Source: Apium graveolens (lineage: Eukaryota; Streptophyta; Magnoliopsida; Apiales; Apiaceae). From it: a stretch of 64,000 bases of DNA. The position numbers and the translations under genes are program-made. The stretch is taken from positions 65,135,414 through 65,199,413 of the forward strand of contig NC_133653.1 of the NCBI RefSeq assembly GCF_009905375.1. Reading direction: 5' to 3'. The notes beneath the pieces were generated by a model. That model did not search any database, was not told the DNA's origin, and worked only from the letters and a program-made list of their open reading frames with translations. Shown piece by piece: positions 35,959 through 48,049 of this stretch. The first letter of the stretch is position 1; the number at the start of each line of letters is the position of its first letter.

Positions 35959-37481
35959 CTAATTATTAATTTGAAGGACCCAAACTTGCTTGGATCCTTT
36001 GGCCTTATTAAGTTTGTTAACATTTTCAGCGGATTTAGCATCATAGTTTATGATAACATTTTTCTTATCAGAACTTACACTATCAGACTTTGAATCATAA
36101 TTTACACTAGAAGGAACAATGGAAACTTTCTTCAAAGAAGGTTTTATTTGATAATAATCATAGTACAAACTGTGATATTCCTTACAAGTATAAATGGAAT
36201 GCCATAAACTACCACAATGAAAACAAGGATTTTGTGGTTTGTATCTAACAGACTGACTCTTAACTCCTGATTTTGAAGGTAAGGAGTTAATATTCTTATT
36301 CTTCCTGCAAAAAGAAGCCAGATGGTTAGAACTTCCACAGTTATGACATGTTTTCCTAAGAGCATCAGGAACAGTTTATAATCATTGCTTTTATTCACAC
36401 CTTCCTTTCCATTCCTATTTTTCCTAGGTGATTTTACCTTGTTTGCATTCTTGACATCTTTCAGCTTATGCTTAAGCTGCTTCTTTGTCATTAAGCCTAT
36501 GTTCACTTCAGCTGTCTTTTCCTGTTTTAGTTTATCAGAAGTTAATTTCTTTGTAACTTCTGATTTTTCATTTTCAGACTTTACAGTTACAAACTTAACA
36601 GGTTTTAACTTTGGCTTTTGTTTATCAACAGACTTAATTTCTTCAGTTCCTTTATCTTTCTTATCTTCTCCATAACCTAAGCCCTCTTTCCAGTTTCCAC
36701 TACTTAGCAAATTTTGAGTTGTTTTGCCAGAGTTAGTCCAAGTCCTGATAATCTCTCTTTCCTTTTCTAACTCAGTTTTTAGAGATTCATTTAATTTTAG
36801 CACTTCATTCCTAACATAAAAAGCATCATCTTTATCCTTCTGAGTTTGATGGAACATGACTAACTCTTTTTTTAAGAAATCATTTCTTTTCTTAAATGCA
36901 AGATTTTCAGAAGTTAATCTTTCACATGTTAAAGTTTGATCTCTATAGCTAACAAACATGGTTTTAAGATATCTTCTCAACTCATTAATATCATCAGTAT
37001 GAAAAGCATAAGTAGTCTGAGGTACCTTCTTTTCAGCAGCTTCAGAACTGCTCTCAGCACTTTCTTTATCAGCATTTGCCATCAATGCATAGTTTTCCTC
37101 ACTTTCAGAGTCTGAGGTGTCTGTCCAGCTTTTCTGCTTTGTGACAAGAGCCTTGCCTTTGTCACCCTTTACCTTCTTGCAGTCAGGAGATATGTGGCCT
37201 TTCTCACCACAGTTATAGCATTTAACATTGGTGTAATCTCCTCTGTCAGACTTTCCTCCTCTGCCTTCAGATCTTCTGAAATTCTTCTTATCAGAACTTA
37301 TGCCTTTCCTGGAAAACTTCTTTCCCTTCCTGAACTTCCTGTATGCAATCTTTGTGATTCCTTTCACCATAAGAGCACACAGCTTCATCATCTCCTCATC
37401 AGCATCAGTCTCAGGCAAGCTTTCAGAATCTGAGTCATCATCACTCTCAGAACTTGATGACTCGGTATCAGACTTTATCAA
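35959..37481 (-). pseudogene. C1 gag C-part, zinc knuckle and spacer
   Basis: Starts with SDTESSSSESDDDSDSESLP. The zinc knuckle CYNCGEKGHISPDC is near 37190. An acidic spacer and a long helical block (RRYLKTMFVSYRDQTL, TELEKEREIIRTWTN) follow, then a Lys-rich stretch. Compared with C0 at 19090, one base is missing near 36373 (aacagttt against aacaggctt), so the second knuckle CHNCGSSNHLASF is read out of frame. The last part (35959-36168) is in another frame. Confidence 0.85.
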
Positions 37482-37526
37482 AAGAGCTTTACCCTTATCT
37501 TTCTTTGAGGAAGCTACTTTGGGGAA

Positions 37527-38294
37527 TTATTCTTCAGCCTTAAGAGCAACTGTCCTTGACTTTCCTCCTTTCCTCTTGCTTCTTTGTTCCATCTCCAGCT
37601 CATGAGTCTTGAGCATTCCATAGATTTCGTCAAGAGTTGTTTCATCAAGATTGTAGTTGTCTCTTATTGTCGTTGCCTTCAAATCCCAGCATTCAGGAAG
37701 AGCTAACAGGAACTTAAGGTTTGAATCTTCAATATCATACTCTTTATCAACCAATGATAAATCATTCAAAAGTTTGACAAATCTATCATATAAATCATTC
37801 AATGACTCATTAGTCTTTGAGTCAAAGTGTTCATACTCTTGAGTGAGTATTGTCTTCCTGTTCTTCTTAATTGTGTCAGTTCCCTGACACCTTGTTTCCA
37901 GAGCATCCCATATTTCCTTAGCAGTCTTGCAGTTGATTACCCTGTTTGACATTACATTATCAATGGCACTATGCAGTAAGTGTCGTACCTTAGCATCCTT
38001 AGCAATTGATGCTATGTCTTCAGCAGTATAATCACTCTTCTCCTTTGGTACGGTCTTTGCTGCTTCACCTGCAACTGCAACAGCGAGTTTGGTTGGTTTG
38101 TGAGGGCCTTCCTTGATTCTATCAAGATATTCTGGATCTGTTGCTTCCAGGAACATGGTCATCCTTACCTTCCATATGGGATATCCAGATGGTCTCAGTA
38201 TGGGAACTCTGATGGTCTCATACCGACTCTGAATTTGTGTCTTTGGTGGTTCCTCAATTTTGGTAGGCTTAGTTGGAGTTTCTGTGTCCGACAT
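37527..38294 (-). pseudogene. C1 gag N-terminal (UBN2-type capsid)
   Basis: ATG 38294 lies about 40 bp after the primer site and starts MSDTETPTKPTKIEEPP. VPILRPSGYPIWKVRMTMF and CKTAKEIWDALETRCQG are typical of plant copia gag, then SLNDLYDRFVKLLNDL and LPECWDLKATTIRDN. It stops at TAA 37527-37529, a former Gln codon by context, and the same frame continues at 37481. Confidence 0.9.
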
Positions 38295-38336
38295 GATTGT
38301 GTTTGGATCTTTAACTGTATGTATGTTAACAGATAG

Positions 38337-38348
38337 GCTCTGATACCA
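38337..38348 (-). other. Primer binding site of C1
   Basis: The minus strand reads TGGTATCAGAGC two bases inside the LTR end, a perfect initiator-Met match. Confidence 0.9.
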
Positions 38349-38350
38349 AT

Positions 38351-38967
38351 TGTTAGGTCATACACACACACTGTAGAGGGGGTGAATACAGTGTATAGTA
38401 CACTCAAATCGAACTTTAAGAACTTGAGTAACAGAAAACAAACTTTATTGAAACAATAAACTCTGTTACAGTATGGAACTGTTACCTCTCAGTGATGAAC
38501 AAATATCACGAGAGCTGCTAGGGTTACAATTAATAATCTTCTCTAATAATGATAACACTTATAGTGTAAACCCTATATCTGTGTTTATATACTACACAGT
38601 TATAAGATAATCGCTAATTGATATGGAATATAATTCTGCTTCCTAAAATATATCAATCAGATATCTTTTCTTCCAAGTATTCCATTCTTCACGGAATTCC
38701 TTCTTCATGCATATCTCTTCTTATGTTTATCTTGATCTTCTTTCCTTTAATCAGCTACTGTCCTTATCTGATTGTCCTTCAGCACTTAAGTTCTGATATC
38801 TATCTTCTGACGATTATCTCCTGATAACATATGTACTGATATCCTTAAGTCCTGACTTCCAGTATAAGTACTGATCAACAGTTAAGTACTGATTTATCCT
38901 GTTCAAATAAGATCTGAAAGCTAAACATAAAACATATTAGCCATGACATTATCAAATATATCTAACA
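38351..38967 (-). repeat. 5' LTR of C1 (617 bp)
   Basis: On the minus strand it begins TGTTAGATATATTTG (38967) and ends GACCTAACA (38351). It is very similar to 52268-52879. It contains a run of TAAGTNCTGAT units (38780-38900). The five bases outside are gaagg; the partner is lost with the 3' end. Confidence 0.93.
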
Positions 38968-39767
38968 GAAGGACTGATATCAACACCAATTTCAAGTCTT
39001 TTATCTCTTACAGTTCATAAGTGTGGAGAATAATTTTGTGGGTTTATTAACTATCCACTAATTTAATCTAATAAACAAATCAAAAGTTATATAAGATATA
39101 TGAGAGAAACAATCCAAGAATAAGGGTTCTTCAATGGCTATCATGAATGTCTAGTTTGTGTCTCTTGTTTTGTTAAAAACAATCCTTCTAATGTTTATAA
39201 AATCCTCTCCCAAGGTATTTTATAGTGCCTACAATTATCCCTTGAAATCCACTCCCATGGTCCTACAAAGTACAATTATAGACTATTAAAAACCAAGGAT
39301 TACATGTTTCACAATTTTCATATTAATCTCCCGATCCAATACTTAAATTGTGTCTATCATATCATGTACTAGAATTAAAAATCCTCTCCCAATTCATTAT
39401 AATTCCTATAGATTCAATCAAAGGCTCGTGACTCCCTCAATTGTGTTAAGCCCTCAATGACAGATTAATAATCACAAGAAAATCATAATACAACTAAATA
39501 AACACAACAAGCCAAAGAATACTACCCAACTCTTGGATTAAGGGATTATCTACTCATGTTATATGAAGAAAACAAATATATATTAAAACCACAAATCATG
39601 AGATAATAATTTAAATACAGAGAATACAACTTGAAAAGTTCCTTTGAAATCTGGACGAATCCCTTCGCTCCTTCTCCCAATCTCGCTCTCTAGCTGCCTC
39701 TCTCCCTTCTCTCTTAAGAATAATGGATATCTCTATTCTCCTCTCTTTTTAAAACCCTAATACATAT

Positions 39768-39780
39768 GTTTATATATACT
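39768..39780 (-). promoter_or_regulatory. TATA-box-like site with GA-rich leader downstream
   Basis: The minus strand reads AGTATATATAAAC. About 20 bp on comes TAGGGTTTTAAAAAG and then a GA-rich stretch (to about 39670) like a plant 5' leader. No ORF follows within several hundred bases, so any transcript would be non-coding or spliced. Inference only. Confidence 0.35.
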
Positions 39781-39867
39781 TGGATGGGCTTTTAAAGGTC
39801 GTACAAGGTAACTAAAAGAGAATTCAAAACAAGTTGGGAAAGGTATTTGATTACAATTTTCGTCAGG

Positions 39868-40060
39868 TTCAGGCCCTGAACCTTAACCTCAGCTCTTGAA
39901 TGATGTCCTCAGGGCCTCTTCAGAACAGCTCAGGCCCGGAACTCCTTATTCTTTAAATCTGCTTCTCTCAGGCCCTGAACTCACAAGCTCAGGCCCTGAG
40001 GTAAGTGCATTTTCTCCACTGATTCCTTCAGGCCCTGAGCCTCTCAGCTCAGGTCCTAAA
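39868..40060. repeat. Cluster of CTCAGGCCCTGAG-type palindromes
   Basis: Seven copies, exact or with one to three changes, in 193 bp: TTCAGGCCCTGAA at 39868, then variants at about 39913, 39930, 39973, 39991, 40027 and 40048. The perfect forms are self-complementary except for the central base. Confidence 0.7.
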
Positions 40061-40408
40061 CTCCTCTAAATTCTTTTTTTATCATATACTCTTCTCTTTT
40101 ACACCGTGTTCTTCCATAATTTCCTATAAATATAGAAAATTAAGACTTAGCATTCATCCAAGTTAAATAACAACTAGTACTTATTATTTAGGACTAAAGC
40201 ATCACAAAATAAGGTTAAAAGAAGTTTAACATGGCATTAAATATCTATAAATTGATCACGTATCTTCTGGAAGGTTCAATTTAAACAAAATAACATCATC
40301 TGGTAAGTCCAGGTTAAACAAAAAAACAACCAAATTAGATGAAGTTCATGACATAGAAACAGCCCGCAAAAGTGTTCAATCCAGAAAATTATATTTCCAC
40401 ATCTCCGC

Positions 40409-40482
40409 GATATATACATATATGTATATATATGTGTGTTTATAAATATGTATATATATACATATATTTGTATATGTATATG
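40409..40482. repeat. TA/TG microsatellite
   Basis: Degenerate run of tatata, catata and tatgta units. A 70-codon minus-strand frame across it (HIQIYVYIYIFINTH) is a product of the repeat. Confidence 0.8.
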
Positions 40483-40736
40483 TTCCAATCAAAAAATTAT
40501 ATATAATCTAAATTGAAGAGAGTTACAATCTACACACATACCTTATAGATCTCCAATTTCCACTTCACCTTCAATTTCACTTAGACTACAAGATGTGAAA
40601 TAAATGACTTAATACCTTATAAAACATTTTAAGTTGGAAGATTAAAATCTTTAACCATACCTTATAATACTTCTCTTCTCTTCATTATCCCCAAATATTG
40701 GCTATCATTGAGGAAAATAGGAAGGTAAAGTGTTTT

Positions 40737-41168
40737 CACTACTTTAAAAAAGGAGCAAACTCAATTCTGACCAATGACGGTTGGAAATAATCTTCTACAC
40801 AGTCGGAAATGATCCGACTCAGGTACATGTTTGGATCAACCAATATGAATGCAACACGTATAAAAAATTAGGTAATTTGATGAAAGTGAACGGATTTAAG
40901 GAAATCGGTCAGAAATGACGTGGTCGAGAATGACTTCGGTTGGAAATGTGTCGGCTGGAAATGAAGCTGACTTGGACGTGATGCCCTTTGAGAATGACAT
41001 GTGTATAAGATAGGGTCCCATACGATCATAGTCGACTGACGTTGGTCGGAAAGTGGTCGGTTAAGACTTTATTTGTGACCGATTTGTTCCGTCGGACTAG
41101 AGGTCGGTTATAGTCTGTCATTTTCAACCGTTTACTAGTGGTCAGAAATGTGCGCTTTTCTTGTAGTG
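40737..41168. mobile_element. Non-autonomous CACTA-type element (432 bp)
   Basis: The right end, read inward, is CACTACAAGAAAAGCGCACA, the classic plant CACTA terminus. The left end is CACTACTTTAAAAAAGGAGC. Both ends continue with TTCTGACCA and an ACGG/AACGG motif, so they form imperfect inverted repeats. Subterminal GGTCGGAAATGA-like units recur inside. The three bases outside are ttt and cca, so no target duplication is seen. There is no coding capacity, so it would need a transposase from elsewhere. Confidence 0.72.
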
Positions 41169-41992
41169 CCATGTCCCATGTTAACTAGTACTAATGAATG
41201 AAACATCTGATTCTCTTTAGAAAACTCCCACTAAAAAAGTTCAAAAAATCAAGGAATATTCAAATAAAAATAATATCAAAATATCAGATTATTAAGTATT
41301 GCCGACCAACTGTCAAATTTTAACACTTCGGTTTTAATAATATTATATATCACATGCGGTATACTAGTTATTTTTTCCATATTTTATTTATCTTTTTTAT
41401 AAAAAAATTAATTAAATTTATTTTAAATGAAGTAGACTCTTAAAATAGGTTATATTTGAAATAGGCAAAACGTATTTAAGAATTATTATATTAGTTCTAT
41501 TAAAATAGCTTCGTTTAAAGTTAGGCCAACAAGTGTTTTTCTGAAAATATGAATGTAAAATAGTTAGGCCTATAACAATTAATTTTCAAAAGTGATCGTG
41601 GCATTATATGATCTAGGGTAGGTATATATGTTCTATCATAATATATTCGTAAAATCTTTAAAAAAATTGATTTGTAAAATAGTTTGTCACATATCTATTT
41701 TAAATATAATAAGTTTGTGAAATAGTTGGTGATTTAAAAATCAGTTTTAAATAGCAAGAATTTTAAAAAGATGTTTGAAATGATCACGCATAAATTATAA
41801 GTTTATATTCTATTTTGGATCCAAACAATAAAAATTAAGTAATGAAACTCAGGTATAATGTCAACCTACAAACTTTTAGTATTTCGATTATTCTAATAGT
41901 ATAGATTATTGACTATATATTTTTAATTTTATAATTATATATCAAACTTTTAATAAATAACTGGTCTAAATCAACCGTTATTCAAAAATGTG
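41169..41992. other. AT-rich intergenic sequence
   Basis: About 820 bp with no ORF, repeat or structure I can support. Confidence 0.5.
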
Positions 41993-44593
41993 TGATTAAT
42001 TATAATAAGTCGTGTATTTTTGTATTATTTAAATGCGTAATTATGGAATTATTCAATAAATAAAATATGTGTATAGTTTTTGTCAGCTCGGTGTTGTTTA
42101 TTATTATGTATGTGTGATTTATGGTATCCCGGGTTGTCCTCGTAATTAATTAGGGAATTGTATCGAATTATTTTCACTTTTAAAAGTGGATTTAATGCAA
42201 ACTTAATCGTATAATATATGGATTATCTCTAAAATTATTTTTATGGTTTTATAATTACAATAATTATTTTTGGGATTTATAAAATTTAGCAAATAATATT
42301 TCATCAATTATTTAGCTCTATATGATTTTCCAATTACATTAAATTGTAAGATCTGCATTTAATTTTAGAATTCTTCAAAAATTATGAAATTCATATTTAT
42401 TTAAGTTGGGAATATTCCGATAATTTTAAAATTATTTTGGGAATTTTTGGGATTAATTTCACCCTCGCGTTGATTCGTTTATTTGTTAAAGCGGGTATAA
42501 ATTGCGTTTCAATTTTTTTTTTAAAATTACAGAATTCATATTTTTATAAACTTCAGGATATTTACAACATTTCAAAATTTGTTTGGTAATTTTTAGATTA
42601 TATTTCGTTGCGCGATTTTTCGTTAAATTTCAGAAGCGGGATAAAAATAGGCTGCCTAAATAATAGAAGGGACACGTGTTTAGTCCTCAGCATCTTGTTA
42701 TGTGCGTGTCAGCTACTGATTGGAAAATAATAATAAATTTAAAAACCATACTAACCTCCCCTGTTCCCATTTCTTCCCCGTCTCTCATCTTCCTCAATCT
42801 CTCTTCTCTATCTCCCCCATGTCTCTTCTCTCTCGGGCGTTAATTTCTTCATTTTTCTGATTCCCTTAGCCCGGATCGGGGTTCGTCGCAGTTGTTTCTC
42901 CCCTATTTTGGTAAGCCGCCTCCTGAACTTCAGGTTGTTGGTGGTTTCAATTCTGTTTTGCTTTATGATGTATGTATACATATGCATATGTGCTACTGGG
43001 TATGTGTGATTGTGTATATATGTTGTAATTCGACTATGCCGCTCTGTACTGCCGCCCTTCCTCGGCTTTTCCGATGAGGCGGTGGTGGTGGCTGGGTGGC
43101 GCATTTGCGCGTGCGTGTAGTCATCCCTGTTGCTCCTTTTCGCTGTGTCTTGGTCGAGTTATTCGATTAATTCGAATACTCTCCTTTTTGTCTGAATGGT
43201 GCTTCATGAATTTTAATTTAATTACCCGAATACTTATTATTTTGTTTATTCGAGTTTATTCTGAAAATTTTGAATGAATTTTGGTGATTAATCAAATAGT
43301 TGTTTCCATATTTAATCGGTGCAATTTAGTTGAAAACCTGTATTAAATCGGGCACCAATAAATTGTACCTCCGTTGACGATGAACGTAGGTGAGTCGACG
43401 GTGGACTGTGATGACGCGATTCTGAGTCCTAATATTTTAAAATAAATAATTTAGTTTGTATATTAATATTCGAAATGAATCAGAGTTAATTATCTTAGAA
43501 ATCATATTGGCGTTCGGGTTCTGAATTTGGTTTGGATTGTGAGTTGTAATTGTGGATTGTGAACTGTAATGACTGGATTGTTTAATTGGTTGATTGTTGT
43601 GATTGACGTCGAATTGCTTCGACGGGTTAGTCCGATAAATAAAGGAAGTGCTTCCCGATTTCTGGGAAATCGAACTACGGAAATACGGGAGCGTATCCAG
43701 TAATTATCGGGACGTCGAATGTATATATATATATACTTATACTTTATATGAACTTGATTGTCTGTTGTGGTTAATGTTCTGTCAAAACCCAGTAACCCTA
43801 ATTTCGTAAAATGATGAGTATGCGTATTTTCAGAATATAAACACCAAACCGATTTCTCGAGAACGTGAACTCTGATTGTTGCGTGTGTTATTGTATTATA
43901 ATAGTACATATAAGTATGAGTCGGGATTGTTATCGTTTGGCTATGATTGGTATTGAGGATATGTCAAGCATACCTGGACGTCTAACATAGAGTATTTCAA
44001 CCCTGTAGGTTCCAGTCGGGAAACTGAAAGTGGACGTTGGACTAAGGATAACCTAGTGGACAGTCGACGAGTTCAGTAGGGTTTCAACTAAAGAACCTGA
44101 GTGTTAAAGTCGAATCCAAGGTAATCTAGTGGTTAAACGTTAACGCCTGAGCGTCCGAGTCGGCTCAGAGTCGATCAGTAATAGTTGTAAAGCTCTGCAA
44201 GACAAGAACCCTCACCCATTCTTTTATGGTTCAGTATATATAAATGAAATGTTGTTTTATTTTTGAATAGGAACAGAAACATTTTAAGTTACGTATCCCC
44301 TGTGTTTGAAAATGTTGTTAAATATGTGTTTTTGGGGAAAAGTAACTTCTGAAAATACCTATCTCTAAAGAGTGATTAAAAATGGAAAAGAGGTTTTGAA
44401 TAGTGTGTTGTGACAAAATTGATTTTAACAAGAGATAGGTAAAAGTGATTTTGAAACTGGATAAAACGAATCAGATATTGGATAACGTTGCGTAAGTGGC
44501 TAATTCGGTTGCGCACATTACATAACCAATTAGTCCAGCATAGTTAATCAGAGACCTAGCTAGTCTCTGCGGATCCGGTGATTTTTTATGAAA

Positions 44594-44690
44594 GCCCGAT
44601 CAGCTTTCCTAGACATTTTGTGTGATAGCCCGGTCAACTATCCTAGATAATTTATGTGGAGGCTTGATCAGCCGTCCCTAGATAACATCC
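44594..44690 (+). repeat. Minisatellite 1 in LTR E
   Basis: Three degenerate copies of about 35 bp, each with a (g)ccNggtca(g/a)c core and tcctaga end: gcccgatcagctttcctaga, gcccggtcaactatcctaga and gcttgatcagccgtccctag. Confidence 0.65.
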
Positions 44691-44713
44691 AATACATATC
44701 TGATTGTGATTTA

Positions 44714-44828
44714 GTGGTTCTTGTAACGGAACAGATGATTTTATGGTTCCAGTCACGGAACAAATGGTTTTGGGTCCCCGTAACGGGACAAATGGTTTTA
44801 TGGTTCCTGTAATGGAATGGAAGGTTTG
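44714..44828 (+). repeat. Minisatellite 2 in LTR E
   Basis: Four copies of a unit of about 29 bp, each of the form tggttcNNgtaacggaacaNATGgtttta. It follows directly after minisatellite 1. The core ggttcctgtaacggaac is a near-palindrome. Confidence 0.7.
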
Positions 44829-45352
44829 AAAATAAAAATAGCATGCTCTGTTATTTATGCACAGCACACGACAGTTGATTTTGTTTTACAGAGCATGCTA
44901 GTTTTGATATCCAGTTTATACCTGTTTTACATATTCCTAACAAGTTATGAATTTTGTTCCTATAACTGCTTTACTTTAAATCATTTTTACTTGTTATCCA
45001 TATAATGGTACTGTTGAGCAATTGATTGTTCACCCTTGCAGAATGTTTTATATATATATTGCAGATGCCTAGGAGATTCTTTTGCGGTAGTCAGGGCAGA
45101 GTTCCAGTTTCTTTCATGTCAGGCTCCTCTGAGGTAGTTGTGTTGGACCAAAGATGGTCTGTTGAGTTGTTGTATTAAGATAGTATTGTTCAGATCATTG
45201 TTATAGGTTGGTTTTGTATCAAATGTAACCTAAGTCATACTTAAACCTGGAAAAGGTCTTGGTAAAGGGGTCGTAGTTATATTATTAATGATTTGAATTA
45301 TGTGGTGATTAGTGACGTCAACTCCTGACCCCGGGGTTGAGGCCATCACAGT

Positions 45353-45364
45353 TGGTATCAAAGC
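45353..45364 (+). other. Primer binding site of element E
   Basis: TGGTATCAAAGC, one change from the initiator-Met consensus, two bases after the LTR end. Confidence 0.8.
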
Positions 45365-46908
45365 TACAGGTTTGAATCCCTGATTTAGGTTAGGAGTAGA
45401 GTTAAAAGTGTACAGGAAGGTTTGCATATAGATGTGAGTCAGCAACTCAATCAGAGGAGCGAGTCTATGAGTTTAGTCAAGGGTTTTGGAGACGTAACCC
45501 TGACATTTTTTTAGGATTGACTGGAACTGCCCTAACCTAGAGTACGTTTCCTTCGTATATGTATTATTGGTAATGTTCGATAGAGATTCCTAGTTTCCCT
45601 CTCGATAATTCGAGTCTGATTGAGAGAATTCAGCTTCTGCGCAGACCCTTGATGTGTCAGCTGAAAAGACGCCAACGTTATTTCTAAATATCATATTTCC
45701 TATGGCAAGGAATGTTATTGGACCGATTGTGTGACCTTAGTGAGTTTGAATAGTATGATAATAGTCAGTGGCTGCTATAACGGCCAAGTTTTTTAGTGAA
45801 TGTGGATCAAAATGGGAGGGGGTATCTTCGAACCCTTATACTTCTTTCTTGAAACGTATTTTGTTTCTAGAGACATTATTTCTTATTCTATAAGCTGCCT
45901 ACTTTTCTTGTGAGAAAGTTGAGAACTCGGAGTATGCCACTTAGGGTTCTGTTGGTTCAATTATAAATCAGATTTTCTCCCTCCTTATTTATAAATCTCT
46001 ATTTTAAACATGGTTTCTTTTCTCAAAGATTCTATCGGTTGATTGGGGCATGCATATGAGTTGACCATTTGTCTGTGTGAAAAAAGGGTTTGGTGGGACG
46101 CCACCGAAGTATGTGTTGTGAGCTATGCGGTACTAAGACGGGCCATCTTATGTACTTGTATGGTTGCTCTCAGTCAAACCTAGGTCTTCTTCTCTTGTCT
46201 TCCCTGTATTATCGATTCTTTGACTTCGAAATTTCATTTGAAGTCCCAAGGCAATGAATTGTCAGTAGCTTTTGTAATTAGACAGACTGGTTATTGAAAG
46301 TAAACAAGAGTTGACTGTCTGGAGGAATAGAAGTTTTACATTGAGTTGTTACTTCCGAAACGAAAGCGGTAGAGAAGATTCATGATTCGATATTAAAGGG
46401 TGCAGCTTTAGGGAAGCTAACTCGGTGGTAGATGGGTCATTTACAAGAGATAAGAAATCATCTATAGAGGAATGGTTGATTTAACATCAGAACTAGTGTG
46501 TTAATCAAGTATGTGATTTTTAAGTTTAACTTGACTTACCAGTTTACCTTTTTGGGTGATTCCTAGTATAACCCGTCTAGCTTTGTGGTATATGGATTTT
46601 GTTAGTGTTGTATTTTAATGGTGCTGGAAGGTTGCTCAGTTGTTGTTATATTAAGAGGGCATGTTATAATGTTTAGTACCTTTATATCCCAGTTTTTTGC
46701 ACTGTTGTTGATTTTGCTACTGTTATTGTTGCTATTGTTTCTAGTGTTGCTAATCTATATATCTTTTATAAATGGATCCTAAGAATAAAGACAGGGATGC
46801 TTTAATTGGGCAGCATTTTCCTGACACAGGTGCACCGTTTGAACGGTGATATTTTTGTTATACATCCTCGTTATGTTTTAAATAAATTTCCTGTCATATT
46901 TCAGGAAA
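45365..46908 (+). other. Leader of element E
   Basis: About 1.5 kb with no supported long ORF. A short upstream frame from ATG 46772 (MDPKNKDRDALIGQ...) of about 25 codons ends before gag. Confidence 0.45.
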
Positions 46909-48047
46909 ATGCCACCCAAGAAAGCTACCCGGTCTAAAGAAAATATTAGTAGTTTGACAGAGGGTCCAGTTATAAATGAAATTCTAGACTTGTTACGCCA
47001 GCAACAGCAACAATAGTTGCAGTTAATCCAATAGATTCAGCAGCAACATCATCAACAAAGAGAGCTAAACCAAACTACCAGTTTTAAATCCTTTCAGTCT
47101 GTTAAGCCCCCAGAGTTCAAGGGTGAAGTGGATCCTGTTGTTGCCAGAAATTGGCTGAATGAAATGGAAAAGTCATTTACCCTCACGCAAGTAAGTGATG
47201 ATCTTAAAACCGATTATGCGAGTTACTTTCTTAAGAATGAAGCAAATTATTGGTGGGAATCCACTCGAGCGTTGGAAGGAGAAGGCCCTGTTTCTTGGAC
47301 AAGGTTACAGAATTATTCTTGGAGAAGTATTTTCCTGATGGTTTAAGGGATCAGTTGGAAGTCGAGTTTCTGGAACTGAAATAAGGTGAAAGAAGTGTGT
47401 TGGAATAGGAGGCCAAATTTACAGAATTGGCCCGATTAGTTCCTGAGTATGTAAGTACGGAGATACAAAAAGTAAGGAGGTTCCAACAAGGGTTGAAGCC
47501 TGAAATTTGTAGAGGAGTTGTGGTATTGCAACTCAAGACGTACTCCTCAATGGTTCAGGCCGCCCTGGTAATAGAAGGTGACCAGAAGTTAGCTTTTAGG
47601 GAAGAGAATGATAAGAAAAGGAAGTCTGGTGGTGCTATGGACAAGATAGATCAAGAAGAATCTAGTCAAGAATTGCAGAATCAGTTTGGCCGAAGCAAGA
47701 GTAAGAGATTCCATAGACAAAGTTTCTCTCATGCTAGGTCTAATGCTACTTCAGTTGCTTCCACTCCAACCCAGTCAGTCAAGTCAGCAGTGGATTGCAA
47801 GTCCTGTGACAGGAGACACATTGGTTCGTGCAAAAAGAAAGTGCAATATTTCAAGTGTGGACATAAGGGTCATTATGCATCAGAATGTAATCCAGAAAAT
47901 CCAGGAGTTACGTGTCATAATTGTGGAAAGGTTGGGCATATTGCAAGGAGTTGTAGAATAGTTATTCAAGGAACTTCATCCCAAGGGCCAACATCCAGCA
48001 CAGCTGGAGGCAGAACTTTCAAAAGGACCAAGAGATCGAGCATTTAG
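46909..48047 (+). pseudogene. Gag of element E
   Basis: ATG 46909 opens MPPKKATRSKENISS, then a Gln-rich run with TAG stops at 47014 and 47032, both inside the Gln tract. The frame continues through SVKPPEFKGEVDPVVARNWL, ANYWWESTRALEGE and a frameshift near 47310 (the expected FLEKYFP is read as WRSIFLM). A second frame (47427-48047) carries ARLVPEYVS, RRFQQGLKPEI and three knuckle-like motifs: CKSCDRRHIGSC, YFKCGHKGHYASEC (first Cys replaced by Phe-Lys context) and CHNCGKVGHIARSC. Capsid and nucleocapsid homology are clear; the gene is dead. Confidence 0.85.
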
Positions 48048-48049
48048 AA

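Larger units (their letters stand above)
30667..38967 (-). mobile_element. Ty1/copia element C1 (SIRE-like), 3' part missing
   Basis: Minus-strand order: 5' LTR (38351-38967), primer site, gag-pol (32596-38294), a conserved non-coding stretch, a small accessory ORF (30899-31164), then the gap. It is collinear with copia C2 (58950-64000). The large accessory ORF and 3' LTR present in C2 would lie in the missing sequence. Copia order (integrase before RT) is clear. Gag-pol has one frameshift and several stops. Confidence 0.92.
38968..40736. other. Unassigned AT-rich DNA between C1 and the CACTA element
   Basis: No ORF I can support on either strand. It holds a promoter-like TATA site on the minus strand (39768-39780), a cluster of palindromes (39868-40060) and a TA/CATA microsatellite (about 40409-40482). 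It could be host intergenic DNA or the end of an unrecognised element. Confidence 0.5.
41993..45350 (+). repeat. 5' LTR of element E (about 3.36 kb)
   Basis: The start is set by alignment with 49367 (both have tgat...cgtgtatttNtgtattattt); the end is ggttgaggccatcaca just before the primer site. It has a CT-rich then GC-rich section (42750-43150) that looks like the transcription start zone, and two minisatellite arrays (44594-44690 and 44714-44828). ORFs of up to 135 codons inside have no recognisable content. Confidence 0.8.

Noticed and set aside
42808..43104. 98-codon minus-strand ORF in LTR E
   Set aside because: Lies over the CT-rich start zone of the LTR; basic low-complexity content, no homology recognised, opposite to the element.
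43502..43909. 135-codon minus-strand ORF in LTR E
   Set aside because: Crosses a TA repeat (YKYIYIYI) and has no recognisable domain; LTR shadow.
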